NCBI GenBank assembly: GCA_003140215.1
Contig: PLJL01000004.1
Span: forward strand, 137,062-201,061
Length of the DNA: 64,000 nt
From: Vulcanimicrobiota bacterium
GTDB lineage: Bacteria > Vulcanimicrobiota > Vulcanimicrobiia > Vulcanimicrobiales > Vulcanimicrobiaceae
Direction: 5' to 3'
The position numbers and the translations under genes are program-made. Under the pieces are notes generated by a model. That model was not told the DNA's origin, made no database searches, and saw only the letters and a list, made by a program, of their open reading frames with translations. Below, in pieces: positions 19,101 to 26,480 of this stretch. Every line of letters starts with the position of its first letter. The first letter of the stretch is position 1.

Positions 19101-20268
19101 CACGAAGGTCGACAAGGCGGCACTGTTGCGCTGGAGCGAGGACGTCGTGCGCGCACCGCAGGGCTTCACGCCCAGCCGTAAGCTCGCGGCGCAGTTCCAA
19201 AAGCGCGCGCAGGCGCTCAAAGAGACCGGCGAGGTCGACTGGGGGATGGCCGAGGCGCTCGCGTTCGCCTCGCTGCTCAGCGAAGGGACTCCGATCCGCC
19301 TGAGCGGTCAGGACACCGAACGCGGGACGTTCTCGCACCGCCACGCCGCGCTGCACGACTCGCGCACCAATGCCAAGCACGTGCCGCTACAGCACCTCAA
19401 GGATGCGAAGGCGTCGTTCGAGATCTACAACTCGCCGCTGAGCGAGTACGCGTGTCTGGGGTTCGAGTACGGCTACGGCTTCGAGATCCCCAATGCTCTG
19501 GTGCTGTGGGAAGCGCAGTTCGGCGACTTCAACAACGGCGCCCAGATCATCATCGACCAGTTCATCGCCGCCGGCGCAGCCAAGTGGGGCCAGACGACGC
19601 GCCTTACGCTGCTGCTGCCGCACGGCTACGAGGGCGCGGGCCCGGAGCACTCGAGCGCGAGGCTGGAACGGTTCTTGCAGATCTCGGCCGAAGGCAACAT
19701 CCGCGTGGCGAACTGCTCGACCGCGGCACAGTACTTCCATCTGTTGCGGGCTCAGGCGAAGGCCGCGCAGGCGTACCCGCTGGTGGTGATGACGCCGAAG
19801 TCGCTGCTTCGCAATCGCGGCGCCTACGGCACGATCGACGAGCTCGCAACCGGCGAGTTCCACGAGGTGATCGACGACCCGCGCTACGCTGCGGGCGACA
19901 AGTCCGGCATAGAGCGCCTGCTGCTGACGAGCGGCCACATCTACTTCGACCTGACGTCGAGCCCGCTCTACGGGCAGGCGGCGAAGACCGCAATCGCGCG
20001 CGTAGAGTTGCTGAGCCCGCTTCCGACCGCCGAGATACTGCGCATGATCGAAAGCTATCCGAACGCGAAAGAAGTCATCTGGGTCCAAGAAGAACCAAAA
20101 AACATGGGCGCCCGAGCCCACGTCCGCCGCCGTTTGGTTGAACGGTTGCCAAACGGCCTTAGGGACATTGAGTACGTCGGCCGCCCGTACCGCGCGAGCC
20201 CGTCTGAGGGGTATCCGGGAGCTCATGCAGTGGAGCAAGAGCGGATCGTAAGGGAAGCGCTGGAATAA
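16159..20268 (+). CDS. sucAB-like: 2-Oxoglutarate dehydrogenase E2-E1 fusion (lipoyl-PSBD-succinyltransferase-E1)
   Basis: Single polypeptide of 1369 aa covering two subunits of the TCA-cycle complex that converts 2-oxoglutarate to succinyl-CoA. Order: lipoyl domain (1-80, lipoylated Lys45 in TTDKVDVEV), linker, peripheral subunit-binding domain (~150-190), E2 acyltransferase core (~217-470, catalytic His436 in YDHRVIQG), then E1o (~490-1369) with GMAHRGRL, HGDAAFAAQGV and the TPP-binding region. The E2-E1 order resembles actinobacterial Kgd/OdhA, but those lack the lipoyl and binding domains present here. TTG 16159 follows GGAG by five bases. The linker contains two copies of a dispersed repeat translated as SPSKG. 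No E3 gene is adjacent. Confidence 0.93.
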   Translation: MQTLVNVTLPEMGESVSEGSIVEWRKKVGDWVDEGETLVDVTTDKVDVEVPSTASGVVAALHGDEGATVPVGTVLVEIDTTAQKPEGTAQAVTSEPAPDVTPVVTLSPSKGEPRSPSSAPEGELVTPTSYGAPGAPTAPPERHGTNGRPGGTLSHHARRLVDRLHIDATKLTGTGPDGLVLREDVEAAIASGKVAAVTPSPSKGADAPSKGAVIYPPVAAEAKVTDLKGSVANLASYMEQSLSIPVATSFRTLHVGTMEQRRAELNAALKAAGRTEKISFTHIIAFALARAAKEQPEITASFRRTDGKPQKIEAGINLGLAVDAQKKDGSRFLVVPVLKGAGDLDFAAFRTAYEELVAKARDNKLTVEEQTGATFTLTNPGGIGTVASVPRLMIGQGAIIAAGAIAYPPGFAHASRATLEQLGVEKVMTLTSTYDHRVIQGAQSGEYLRRVDELLGGADEFYETLFAQLGVSANIRGVATSANGAQPTLRAEHEAVTADIPGLPSEEMLRAIAAGMQVVSAYRRHGHLGATLDPLGTEPPSDPSLDPKHYNLTPAMMQAIPASVLSVKVPGKTLADVLPRLRETYSSTIAYEIEHISNTQQREWLREYIETGRHRRALTPQRRVQLLLRLTKVETMERYFRKQFMSQKTFSIEGLDVMIPMLEETISLLAEDGTKTVVLGMAHRGRLSTIAHVVNRPYEELLAEFESAALREQEPTADAGDADATGDVKYHHGAHGEYVTPAGTKISVELASNPSHLEAVDSVVEGMTRCLQTDHSVNPATLNHEVAAPILIHGDAAFAAQGVVAEVLNLQGLAGYATGGTIHIISNNQVGFTTDPSEARSTRYASDLAKGYDLPIVHVNADDVDASIAAVHLAIDYRRKFGRDVVVDLIGYRRFGHNEQDEPAYTQPRQVELIKQHPTVRELYAAQLVAHGVLTNEQSKEMQDTATLRMTEAHKKVKSGKFKSKLIKVAVYPNVSEAPPDTKVDKAALLRWSEDVVRAPQGFTPSRKLAAQFQKRAQALKETGEVDWGMAEALAFASLLSEGTPIRLSGQDTERGTFSHRHAALHDSRTNAKHVPLQHLKDAKASFEIYNSPLSEYACLGFEYGYGFEIPNALVLWEAQFGDFNNGAQIIIDQFIAAGAAKWGQTTRLTLLLPHGYEGAGPEHSSARLERFLQISAEGNIRVANCSTAAQYFHLLRAQAKAAQAYPLVVMTPKSLLRNRGAYGTIDELATGEFHEVIDDPRYAAGDKSGIERLLLTSGHIYFDLTSSPLYGQAAKTAIARVELLSPLPTAEILRMIESYPNAKEVIWVQEEPKNMGARAHVRRRLVERLPNGLRDIEYVGRPYRASPSEGYPGAHAVEQERIVREALE
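16468..16498 (+). repeat. Dispersed palindromic-type repeat inside the fusion-gene linker, copy 1
   Basis: The core gtcaccctgagcccgtcgaa recurs at 16746 and, reversed, near 26163. Here it is in frame and is translated as VTLSPSKGE between the lipoyl and subunit-binding domains. Its inner CCCTGAGC and GGGTGAGC-like ends look like a degenerate inverted repeat. Confidence 0.65.
16746..16792 (+). repeat. Dispersed repeat inside the fusion-gene linker, copies 2 and 2b
   Basis: A second in-frame copy (gtcacaccgagcccgtcgaa) is followed at once by a partial copy sharing CCGTCGAAGGGCG, translated as SPSKGADAPSKGA. It lies in the linker between the subunit-binding domain and the E2 core. Confidence 0.6.
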
Positions 20269-20301
20269 AGCGCAGGAGCTTCTAAAGTGATGGCCTGACG
20301 C

Positions 20302-22005
20302 GTGCCGCGAGCGGCGAAGCAGGAAACTAACCCCCATAATGCGCGCCTGTCGCCCGCATCGTTCCAGTTCGCACTGCGCCATGTTGCGCGATACGGTGAC
20401 ACGGATCTCTTCCCGCTGCCGTTCGAATTTGAGGCGATACGTAATCAGTGGAAAGACGTGTTCCTACCGTGGCTAGTTGCCCAGGACGTAGGGACATGGA
20501 AGACGCGGCCATTTCGCCGTATAATGACGCCCAAGGCGTATGGTGGCTTCCGCATGGGTACGCAGCTCGATCCGCTCGACAGCCTCTTCTATACAGCGCT
20601 GGTCTACACGCTCGGGCCAAAAATAGAGGCATCCCGCTTGCCGATTTCCGCCGGCGTCGCCATTGCCCATCGATTCCGCCGAAATGCAAAAGGCGATATG
20701 TGGACCGAAGGCGGCACATGGGCCGACTTCCAACGGAGGTCGCGGGAATTGGTTGAGGCGGAAGGCGTTTCGGTCGTTTTGAAGGCCGACATTGCGGACT
20801 TTTATCTTAGAATCTACCACCATCCACTTGAGAATCGCCTTAGGGCCGCTAACGTCAGGCCCGCCTATATCAAAGCACTTCTGCGGCTGCTAAACGAGTG
20901 GAATGGAAACGTCTCGTACGGCATCCCTATCGGACAGGCCGCGTCGCGGCTTCTTGCCGAATTGGTGCTCGATGATATCGATCGGGCATTGATTGGCGAG
21001 GGCTTTAGACATTGTCGCTGGATCGACGATTTCCGCATCTTCTGTGCGACTGAACGTGAAGCAAACCGCGCTCTAGCATTCTTAACCAAGGCGCTTTCAG
21101 AGAATCACGGTCTGGGCCTGCAACAGTCAAAAACGGTCTTCCTATCGGACGCCAATTTTGAACAGGAACTCACGCAATCTGAAACGGTAGCGATAGAGAT
21201 AAATCGTAAGTCCCGCGAAATCACCGTTCCAGAATTTGGCAGCGCCGAAGAAGAGGATGAGGGCGAGGACGACGATTGGGCACAGTTTGACGAGTTACCA
21301 AAGGTATCCCTAGCTCCGACCTCGTTTGAATACTTACCAGTTGAGGTGCGCGCCCTCGTAGAGCGCTTCGACGCGGGAAGAGTAGTGACGCAACTCCTGA
21401 CGCGATACAATCCCTCGGCATACTTCGGGCGTCGCCCTGACCCTGGGCTCCTGCGCGTACTCATCGCGAAGCTTATACAGACCCGCGATCACAGCGCCAG
21501 CGAAGCGATTGTTGCCAACTTGCGTCACATCGGGCCAATTTTGCCCGATGCGATTCGGTATCTCTTTGTCATTCGGAATAGGCTTGGCAGGGAGTTGAGA
21601 GTCGAAATCGGTAACGAATGCATTAGCCTGCTGCGTAACTCGGCAATCGGGGACTTCGAGTTTTCGGTAATGTGGATCTTATCTCTGTTTGCCGCGTCAA
21701 CTGCTTTTGATCATGAGAATCGGCTACCGCAGCTGTATAACGAATATCAGCAGCAAGTGGCGCGTCGAAAGCTCATTCTGGCGCTCGGCAACTCAAAGAA
21801 CGATGCGTGGTTTCGTGTACATCGAAACGACTTCGCATCGCTTGCGCCCTGGGAGCGACGAGCGTTTCTATACGGTGCGCGCTGCATGGAGAGAGACGAG
21901 CGTAAGCACTGGTTTGAATCCGTTGCCAAGAGCTTCGACATGCTCGACTCGGCAATTGTAGCTCTCGCGTCGGTGCCAAATAGCAGACATGGTCAGAAAG
22001 TTTGA
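20302..22005 (+). CDS. Defence-type reverse transcriptase (unknown-group / Abi-like RT)
   Basis: RNA-directed DNA polymerase of 567 aa. The palm motifs are present: catalytic aspartates in LKADIADFYLRIYHHPL (Asp163/Asp166), GIPIGQAASRLLAELVLDDID, RWIDDFRIFC (Asp242/Asp243) and LGLQQSKTVFLS. The N-terminal YGDTDLFPLPFE stretch and the long helical C-terminus ending WERRAFLYGARCMERDERKHW resemble stand-alone antiviral RTs and not group II intron or retron RTs; no maturase domain follows. The GTG start is uncertain, 33 bases after the dehydrogenase stop. Base composition is visibly lower in GC than its neighbours, a sign of transfer. The exact DRT/UG class cannot be assigned by eye. Confidence 0.85.
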   Translation: MPRAAKQETNPHNARLSPASFQFALRHVARYGDTDLFPLPFEFEAIRNQWKDVFLPWLVAQDVGTWKTRPFRRIMTPKAYGGFRMGTQLDPLDSLFYTALVYTLGPKIEASRLPISAGVAIAHRFRRNAKGDMWTEGGTWADFQRRSRELVEAEGVSVVLKADIADFYLRIYHHPLENRLRAANVRPAYIKALLRLLNEWNGNVSYGIPIGQAASRLLAELVLDDIDRALIGEGFRHCRWIDDFRIFCATEREANRALAFLTKALSENHGLGLQQSKTVFLSDANFEQELTQSETVAIEINRKSREITVPEFGSAEEEDEGEDDDWAQFDELPKVSLAPTSFEYLPVEVRALVERFDAGRVVTQLLTRYNPSAYFGRRPDPGLLRVLIAKLIQTRDHSASEAIVANLRHIGPILPDAIRYLFVIRNRLGRELRVEIGNECISLLRNSAIGDFEFSVMWILSLFAASTAFDHENRLPQLYNEYQQQVARRKLILALGNSKNDAWFRVHRNDFASLAPWERRAFLYGARCMERDERKHWFESVAKSFDMLDSAIVALASVPNSRHGQKV

Positions 22006-22214
22006 CGATCGCCAAAACTCGACTCAAACGACGCGGTGGCCTTCCTGAACATCGGCGAACGTCATGCGGGGATTTTCTGTGCCGGGGCGCTCTACGCCGG
22101 TCGTGCGGACAGGGGTAATGGTCGAAACCCGTGTAACTTGCTTCAGAGGCAGGTACAGGCCCGAGCTACTTGCGCAAGCTCTGCGGCTCTGTGCATGTTA
22201 CGAATCCGTGGGGG
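22006..22214 (+). ncRNA. Candidate structured spacer between RT and nuclease genes
   Basis: This 209-base gap has no convincing gene. It contains a stem CCGG-GG-CG / CG-CCGG around 22082-22100 and a GAGCT/AGCTC hairpin around 22160-22180 enclosing the palindrome CTTGCGCAAG. Several antiviral RTs work with an adjacent non-coding RNA, so this is the natural candidate here, but only position and hairpins support it. Confidence 0.3.
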
Positions 22215-23924
22215 GTGACGGTGAAGATTAAGAAGCTTGTCGTCGAGAACTATCGGAGCTTCAAATCGTTCGAAGTGGCTCTTGAATCCGATTGCACGAT
22301 TTTGATCGGAGAAAACAATGCCGGCAAGTCCAACGTTCTCGCCGCCTTATACGCCAATCTGCGGGCAAATCGAGCCGTGCGCGAGGGGGCTTTCGACGCC
22401 CACGATTTTCACCTAGCTTCCGCGACAGGGATCGCGGGCGACGAAGGGCCAATTCGATTAACATTGACCTTTCGTGAGGATCACGAGGACGAGTGGGATA
22501 TCGAGCTTGTGAGTCTCCTAGAGCAAGTAGTTAATTTTGACCCGGCCTCCGGCCTCAGAAGTATCGTGATTCGCGTCGAGGCAACACCGGCTACCGATGC
22601 CGTCGAGTCTGGATATGACTGGGCATTCTTAAATTCGGACGGCGTACCGACGACGCCAAAGCTGCTCGGGACCTTAAATCGCCTGCAGTCACTGCGACCG
22701 CTGTCAACACTTGATGCCCTGCGAGACGTCACAAGGGAATTCAGTCAACGATCACCATATTTCGGGGCCTTTACGCGCGACCCGCAGTTCGACGATACAG
22801 TCCGCGAGGCCCTGATCAAGGCGCTCGGAGAGATCAACGACCAGGTCTTAGCAGCCCATGCCGTCTTCGGTGTTCTGAAGACGAACCTCGACGCGGGGCA
22901 GCATGTCGTTCAGTCCACGGGGACCGATGTCGCAAAAATCGAAGCCGTGCCATCTCGGATCTCCGATCTCCTTGCTAACACCCAGGTATCTTTTCAAAGT
23001 CGTACGGGCGTTATGTTACCCCTTGAACGGCACGGTTCGGGAACGCAGAGCCTCTCCGTGCTTTCCTTGTTTCGTGCATACGTCGAAGCTAAGCTACTTG
23101 CGAAGGGTGAACCACTTAGCGAGCCAATCCTGTGTTTGGAAGAGCCCGAGAGTCATCTACATCCCGCGGGCGTCCGCGCGCTCTGGTCGCTCATCGAGCG
23201 CCTTCCCGGCCAGAGCATCGTCACAACTCATTCGGGCGACCTGGCCGGTGAGGCACCGCTGAGGTGCTTGAGGCGGCTCGCCTTCAAGGGCGGTGCAGTC
23301 GTCGCGTATCGGGCAGATGAGTCAGCGTTTACTGCGAAGGAGCTGGAGCATCTCAACTTTTACATTCGAAGCAGTCGCGGTGAGCTGCTCTTTGCCAATT
23401 CCTGGCTTCTTGTTGAGGGAAAGAGCGAAATAATTCTGTTGGCCGGAATTGCGCGTGCAGCAAATGTGGATTTATTCTCGCATGGCATCCGCGTTATAGA
23501 ACACTCCATGCACGGCCGACCAGTTCCATTCATAAAGCTTGCCGATCAGCTCGGGATTCATTGGCATAGCCTGTCCGACGACGACCGCGACGGTCGAGAT
23601 TATGCTGATGAGGCTCGGTCAATGTTAAATGGTCGAGCGGATGCAGAGCACATAACGCTACTCGATCACGGCAAACTCGAGGAGTTTCTTTGCAGAAACG
23701 GATTTGCGGCCGAATACCTTCAAGCGGTTCCCGCAGCGCGGAAGCTTGAAATCATCGACCCGGTCGGTAGCGATGCGTATTACAAGAAGATCATAGAGCT
23801 TATGCATAAGACCGAGAAGATCCCGGCTGTCCTGCGGGTCTGCAAGAGAATCAACGAAGATCCGGGACTGCTGCCTGCGCTCTTGCGGAACGTTCTCGAC
23901 AACTGCATTCGGAATTCGGTATAG
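22215..23924 (+). CDS. OLD-family ATP-dependent nuclease (ATPase + TOPRIM), GajA-like
   Basis: A 569-aa protein. The N-terminal half is an SMC/ABC-type ATPase: ENYRSFKSFE, Walker A IGENNAGKSN (Lys38), an ABC-signature-like HGSGTQSLSVLSLFRAY, and Walker B ILCLEEPESHLHP followed by a switch in VTTHSGDLAG. The C-terminal half is a TOPRIM nuclease with LLVEGKSEIILLAG (Glu401) and SDDDRDG (Asp455-457). The length matches Gabija GajA, and a UvrD helicase follows 13 bases downstream as in Gabija. GTG 22215 and GTG 22221 are both possible starts next to a GGGGGTGA sequence. More A/T-rich than the surrounding chromosome. Confidence 0.87.
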   Translation: MTVKIKKLVVENYRSFKSFEVALESDCTILIGENNAGKSNVLAALYANLRANRAVREGAFDAHDFHLASATGIAGDEGPIRLTLTFREDHEDEWDIELVSLLEQVVNFDPASGLRSIVIRVEATPATDAVESGYDWAFLNSDGVPTTPKLLGTLNRLQSLRPLSTLDALRDVTREFSQRSPYFGAFTRDPQFDDTVREALIKALGEINDQVLAAHAVFGVLKTNLDAGQHVVQSTGTDVAKIEAVPSRISDLLANTQVSFQSRTGVMLPLERHGSGTQSLSVLSLFRAYVEAKLLAKGEPLSEPILCLEEPESHLHPAGVRALWSLIERLPGQSIVTTHSGDLAGEAPLRCLRRLAFKGGAVVAYRADESAFTAKELEHLNFYIRSSRGELLFANSWLLVEGKSEIILLAGIARAANVDLFSHGIRVIEHSMHGRPVPFIKLADQLGIHWHSLSDDDRDGRDYADEARSMLNGRADAEHITLLDHGKLEEFLCRNGFAAEYLQAVPAARKLEIIDPVGSDAYYKKIIELMHKTEKIPAVLRVCKRINEDPGLLPALLRNVLDNCIRNSV

Positions 23925-23937
23925 GGCGTCGACTATT

Positions 23938-25824
23938 ATGCGCTTAAACGATAGCCAGGAAGCAGTAGTTAGCGCTGGTCTCGAGCCGTTATTGGTCGTA
24001 GCCGGGCCGGGAGCTGGCAAGACAACAGTCCTGACGAGTCGGATAGCGCGACTTCTACGAGATGAAGCCGGGAGCAATCGTAAGATTTTGGGCATCACGT
24101 ACACGAATGTCGCAGCGCGCAATCTTCGTGATAAACTCGAGCTCGGGGTTGGTGGTGCCGTCGACCGCGTGCTAGTCACGACCTTTCACGGGTTTGCGAC
24201 GCGCCTGCTGCAGCAGCACGGTAGCCACATAGGACTGCGCCCGGATTTTTCAATTATCAACGAGGCGGAAGATCGGCTTCTGCTGCTCGAGCGCGCCGCC
24301 GAATCCGCCGGCGTATCGGAAGAGTACAGCGCGTCTCGTGGCGAGACGCTATTGCGTCTTCTTGGACGGCTGTACGAAAGGTGCCTTAGTGCAGATGAGG
24401 CAAGCGAGGTCCTTCATCAAGGTGACGACCGCTTAGCACTTTCGGTGTTCGAACCTTATGTGCAAATAAGTATTGCCGAGGGCCAGTTAGAGTTCTCGCT
24501 CCTTGTTCACCTTTGTAATCGACTGCTGGTGAGCTTTCCCGCGATTGCGAGACAGACGAGACGCGTCTATAAGTATATCTGCGTCGACGAATTTCAAGAC
24601 ACGAATGAGATGCAATATCGACTTCTTGAGATAATCGCCGGCGCCGACCCGAGCGGTTTGGTGTTGCTCGCAGACCAAGATCAAGTGATCTATCAGTGGA
24701 ATGGTGCATCGCCGTCGCGACTCAAACAAGCGAGCGAGCGATTTTCCCTAAAACTATTGCTTTTACCGACCAGCTTTCGATGCCCTGAACAAATCGTAAG
24801 AGCTGCCACGCAGCTCATCTCTAGAAACTCGTCGCGATTCGTCTCGCCCGACTATGGATCTGAAAGCGGCGTCTCTGCGGATATTGACGTCGTCCGACTT
24901 CCTGACGACCAGAGTGAAGCTAACTGGGTCGCGGATCAGATCGCCTCGGTCGAGCGTTCGCGATGGGAACAAGTTGGAGTCCTGGCGCGAAATAGGAAGC
25001 TGCTTGACCTTGCAATGGAGGCGGCAGTCAAGCATGGTGTGTTGTGCGCCGCACCGGTCACCAAGTACGACTTTATCAGCGCACCCTTGGTGATGCTACA
25101 TTCAATGCTCCGCCTGGCAAACCAGCCGAATAGACTGAGTGTCACCAGGCGTCTGACGACGGCATTCTACATAATGACCGGTCGGGTCGTTGACCCCGAC
25201 GTCCTTGCAGCGGACGCGGAGGAAAAGTCCCTAGATATTCTGACAGCCTTCTTTACGGGAATGTTGCCGCTTTCACAGAGTGCGGAGTTTAGGGCGGTTG
25301 GCGCAGTGATTGCTGAAGATCTGATCGCCAGGAAGGCTTTTCGGCGTGTGAGCCACGCGTTTTTCGCATGGGTAGATGCGCTGCCCCCATCGTCTTTGAA
25401 AATTGCATATGAGGAAGACTATCTTCAGGAGCGAAAGACCTGGGAGGAGCTTGAGCGCCGACATCAGGGATTGAAGGCCGAGAATGTCACGCTCGCCGAG
25501 TTCCTTCGACATTTCGACCTCGAGTCGAAAGCTCGTGAGCCAGCTGATGCGGTGCGATTCTATACGGTGCATGGCGCGAAAGGCCTCGAGTTCAATCGCG
25601 TGTTCCTGGTAGGAGCTGCCGAGGACCAGTTCCCAGCGTTCCAAGCGCGGAAGGCTGGGGTAACGTCGGAAGCCTTCGAGGAGGAACGGCGGAGCTTCTT
25701 CGTAGCGGTCACGAGGACGCTAGAGAAACTGACGCTGACCTTTGCTGATCGCTACTTCGGTTACCCGGCGACGGAATCGCGCTTCATTGGTGAAATGGGG
25801 CTGGCGGCTCGCGTTCCTTCGTAG
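23938..25824 (+). CDS. UvrD/PcrA-like superfamily 1 helicase, GajB-like
   Basis: A complete SF1A helicase of 628 aa. Motifs in order: Q-like LNDSQEAVV, Walker A AGPGAGKTT (Lys28), motif II VDEFQDTN (Asp217-Glu218), motif III LADQDQVIYQWNG, motif V TVHGAKGLEF and motif VI EERRSFFVAVTRT. It is somewhat longer than typical GajB proteins (about 500 aa), with extra helical sequence in the 2B region. It begins 13 bases after the nuclease stop, so the pair forms a Gabija-type operon behind the RT gene. Low GC like the other two genes. A housekeeping UvrD is unlikely given this context. Confidence 0.88.
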   Translation: MRLNDSQEAVVSAGLEPLLVVAGPGAGKTTVLTSRIARLLRDEAGSNRKILGITYTNVAARNLRDKLELGVGGAVDRVLVTTFHGFATRLLQQHGSHIGLRPDFSIINEAEDRLLLLERAAESAGVSEEYSASRGETLLRLLGRLYERCLSADEASEVLHQGDDRLALSVFEPYVQISIAEGQLEFSLLVHLCNRLLVSFPAIARQTRRVYKYICVDEFQDTNEMQYRLLEIIAGADPSGLVLLADQDQVIYQWNGASPSRLKQASERFSLKLLLLPTSFRCPEQIVRAATQLISRNSSRFVSPDYGSESGVSADIDVVRLPDDQSEANWVADQIASVERSRWEQVGVLARNRKLLDLAMEAAVKHGVLCAAPVTKYDFISAPLVMLHSMLRLANQPNRLSVTRRLTTAFYIMTGRVVDPDVLAADAEEKSLDILTAFFTGMLPLSQSAEFRAVGAVIAEDLIARKAFRRVSHAFFAWVDALPPSSLKIAYEEDYLQERKTWEELERRHQGLKAENVTLAEFLRHFDLESKAREPADAVRFYTVHGAKGLEFNRVFLVGAAEDQFPAFQARKAGVTSEAFEEERRSFFVAVTRTLEKLTLTFADRYFGYPATESRFIGEMGLAARVPS

Positions 25825-25854
25825 CGAGAATGGTCGGGAACTCGCCGCGCCGCT

Positions 25855-25975
25855 GGGCGGCCGTAGTTCGCGAAGCGTCTTGTTCTCGCACAGCATCTCC
25901 TCGAGCGCGCGCAAGCTAGTCGGCAAGGCACCGCTGCTCGCCCGCCTCGAGGTGGTCGTAGCCCACGCGCCCCGC
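25855..25975 (-). pseudogene. Scar of a second PDZ/GAF sensor gene (3' end only)
   Basis: This stretch aligns base for base with the 3' end of the sensor gene at about 26500-26615 (shared runs such as agttcgcgaagcgtct and cgcctcgaggtggtcgta) but carries indels and substitutions. Its minus-strand reading still gives ENKTLRELR, matching ENETLRELR of the intact protein. The remainder of the copy is missing. Confidence 0.75.
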
Positions 25976-25984
25976 GACAAAGAG

Positions 25985-26125
25985 CTCCACGTCGAAAAGG
26001 CTTCCACCCCGCCGCGAAACGCACGCCGGCGCTGTTCAACAACCTACAGGCGGTGCTGCATGATGACATCCGAGACGCGCGACTGCGTATGGGCGCAAAG
26101 ACCAAAGCGCGCGACGCGAAAGTGC
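25985..26125 (+). pseudogene. Scar of an M13 peptidase gene (internal fragment)
   Basis: The sequence matches the intact M13 gene at about 29531-29670: cacgtcgaaaaggcttcc against tacgtcgaacgggccttc, then ttcaacaacctacaggcggt against gtcaacaacttgcaggcagt and on into the DDI region. Frameshifts break the reading frame. Together with the preceding fragment it preserves the gene order of the intact sensor/M13 pair with the middle deleted. Confidence 0.75.
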
Positions 26126-26480
26126 TTGGTTCGTGAGTTGGCCGCCGAACGCGACGTTCAACTTTCGACGGGGCTCAGGGTGACTGCTGGATAGGCTCGG
26201 GTGGGCGACTTTCGGCGCGTTACGCGACTCTTGCGTGGCGTGACGTTGTCGCGGTTTGTGGGAAGTCGGCGAATGCGGTGGGTTTTAGTCGCTTCACATT
26301 GCAGAATGACGTGTTGCCAGGGGAAACGCGGTTCTCGGTTGTAAATTCGGGGGCGTAGATAGCGAGTGCGCGTGAGGCCTCCAACCTATGGCGACCGTTA
26401 GCCGACCCCGGCGTATCCGACAGCACCACCGAACCGCATGGAGCGTGGCCGCGAGGGGCTGACGCGCGTGCCGAACTACT
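26126..26480. other. Intergenic region with one repeat copy and no gene
   Basis: An inverted near-copy of the dispersed repeat found in the dehydrogenase linker lies at 26163-26184 (tttcgacggggctcagggtg), with one extra G. A short minus-strand frame at 26220-26429 has no signal, motif or ribosome-binding site and I do not call it. Nothing else is supported. Confidence 0.55.

Noticed and set aside
20269..20301. Retron-type msr-msd RNA upstream of the reverse transcriptase
   Set aside because: Only 33 bases separate the RT start from the dehydrogenase stop, with no inverted repeats. A retron RNA does not fit unless it lies inside the neighbouring gene.
22036..22218. Small plus-strand ORF (60 codons) between RT and nuclease
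   Set aside because: No ribosome-binding site, no recognisable motif and it runs into the nuclease start in another frame; hairpins explain the region at least as well.
23938..25824. Housekeeping UvrD/PcrA
   Set aside because: Operon position directly behind an OLD-type nuclease, shared low GC and shorter length favour a GajB-like defence helicase.
26220..26429. Minus-strand ORF whose PTAFADF resembles the C-terminus of a GGDEF-EAL protein at 33633
   Set aside because: The similarity is limited to about seven residues, the rest does not match an EAL domain and no start signal is present. I treat it as chance or extreme decay.
20269..26480. Prophage or transposon carrying the defence genes
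   Set aside because: No integrase, transposase, terminal inverted repeat or structural phage gene is visible at either end; composition alone indicates transfer.
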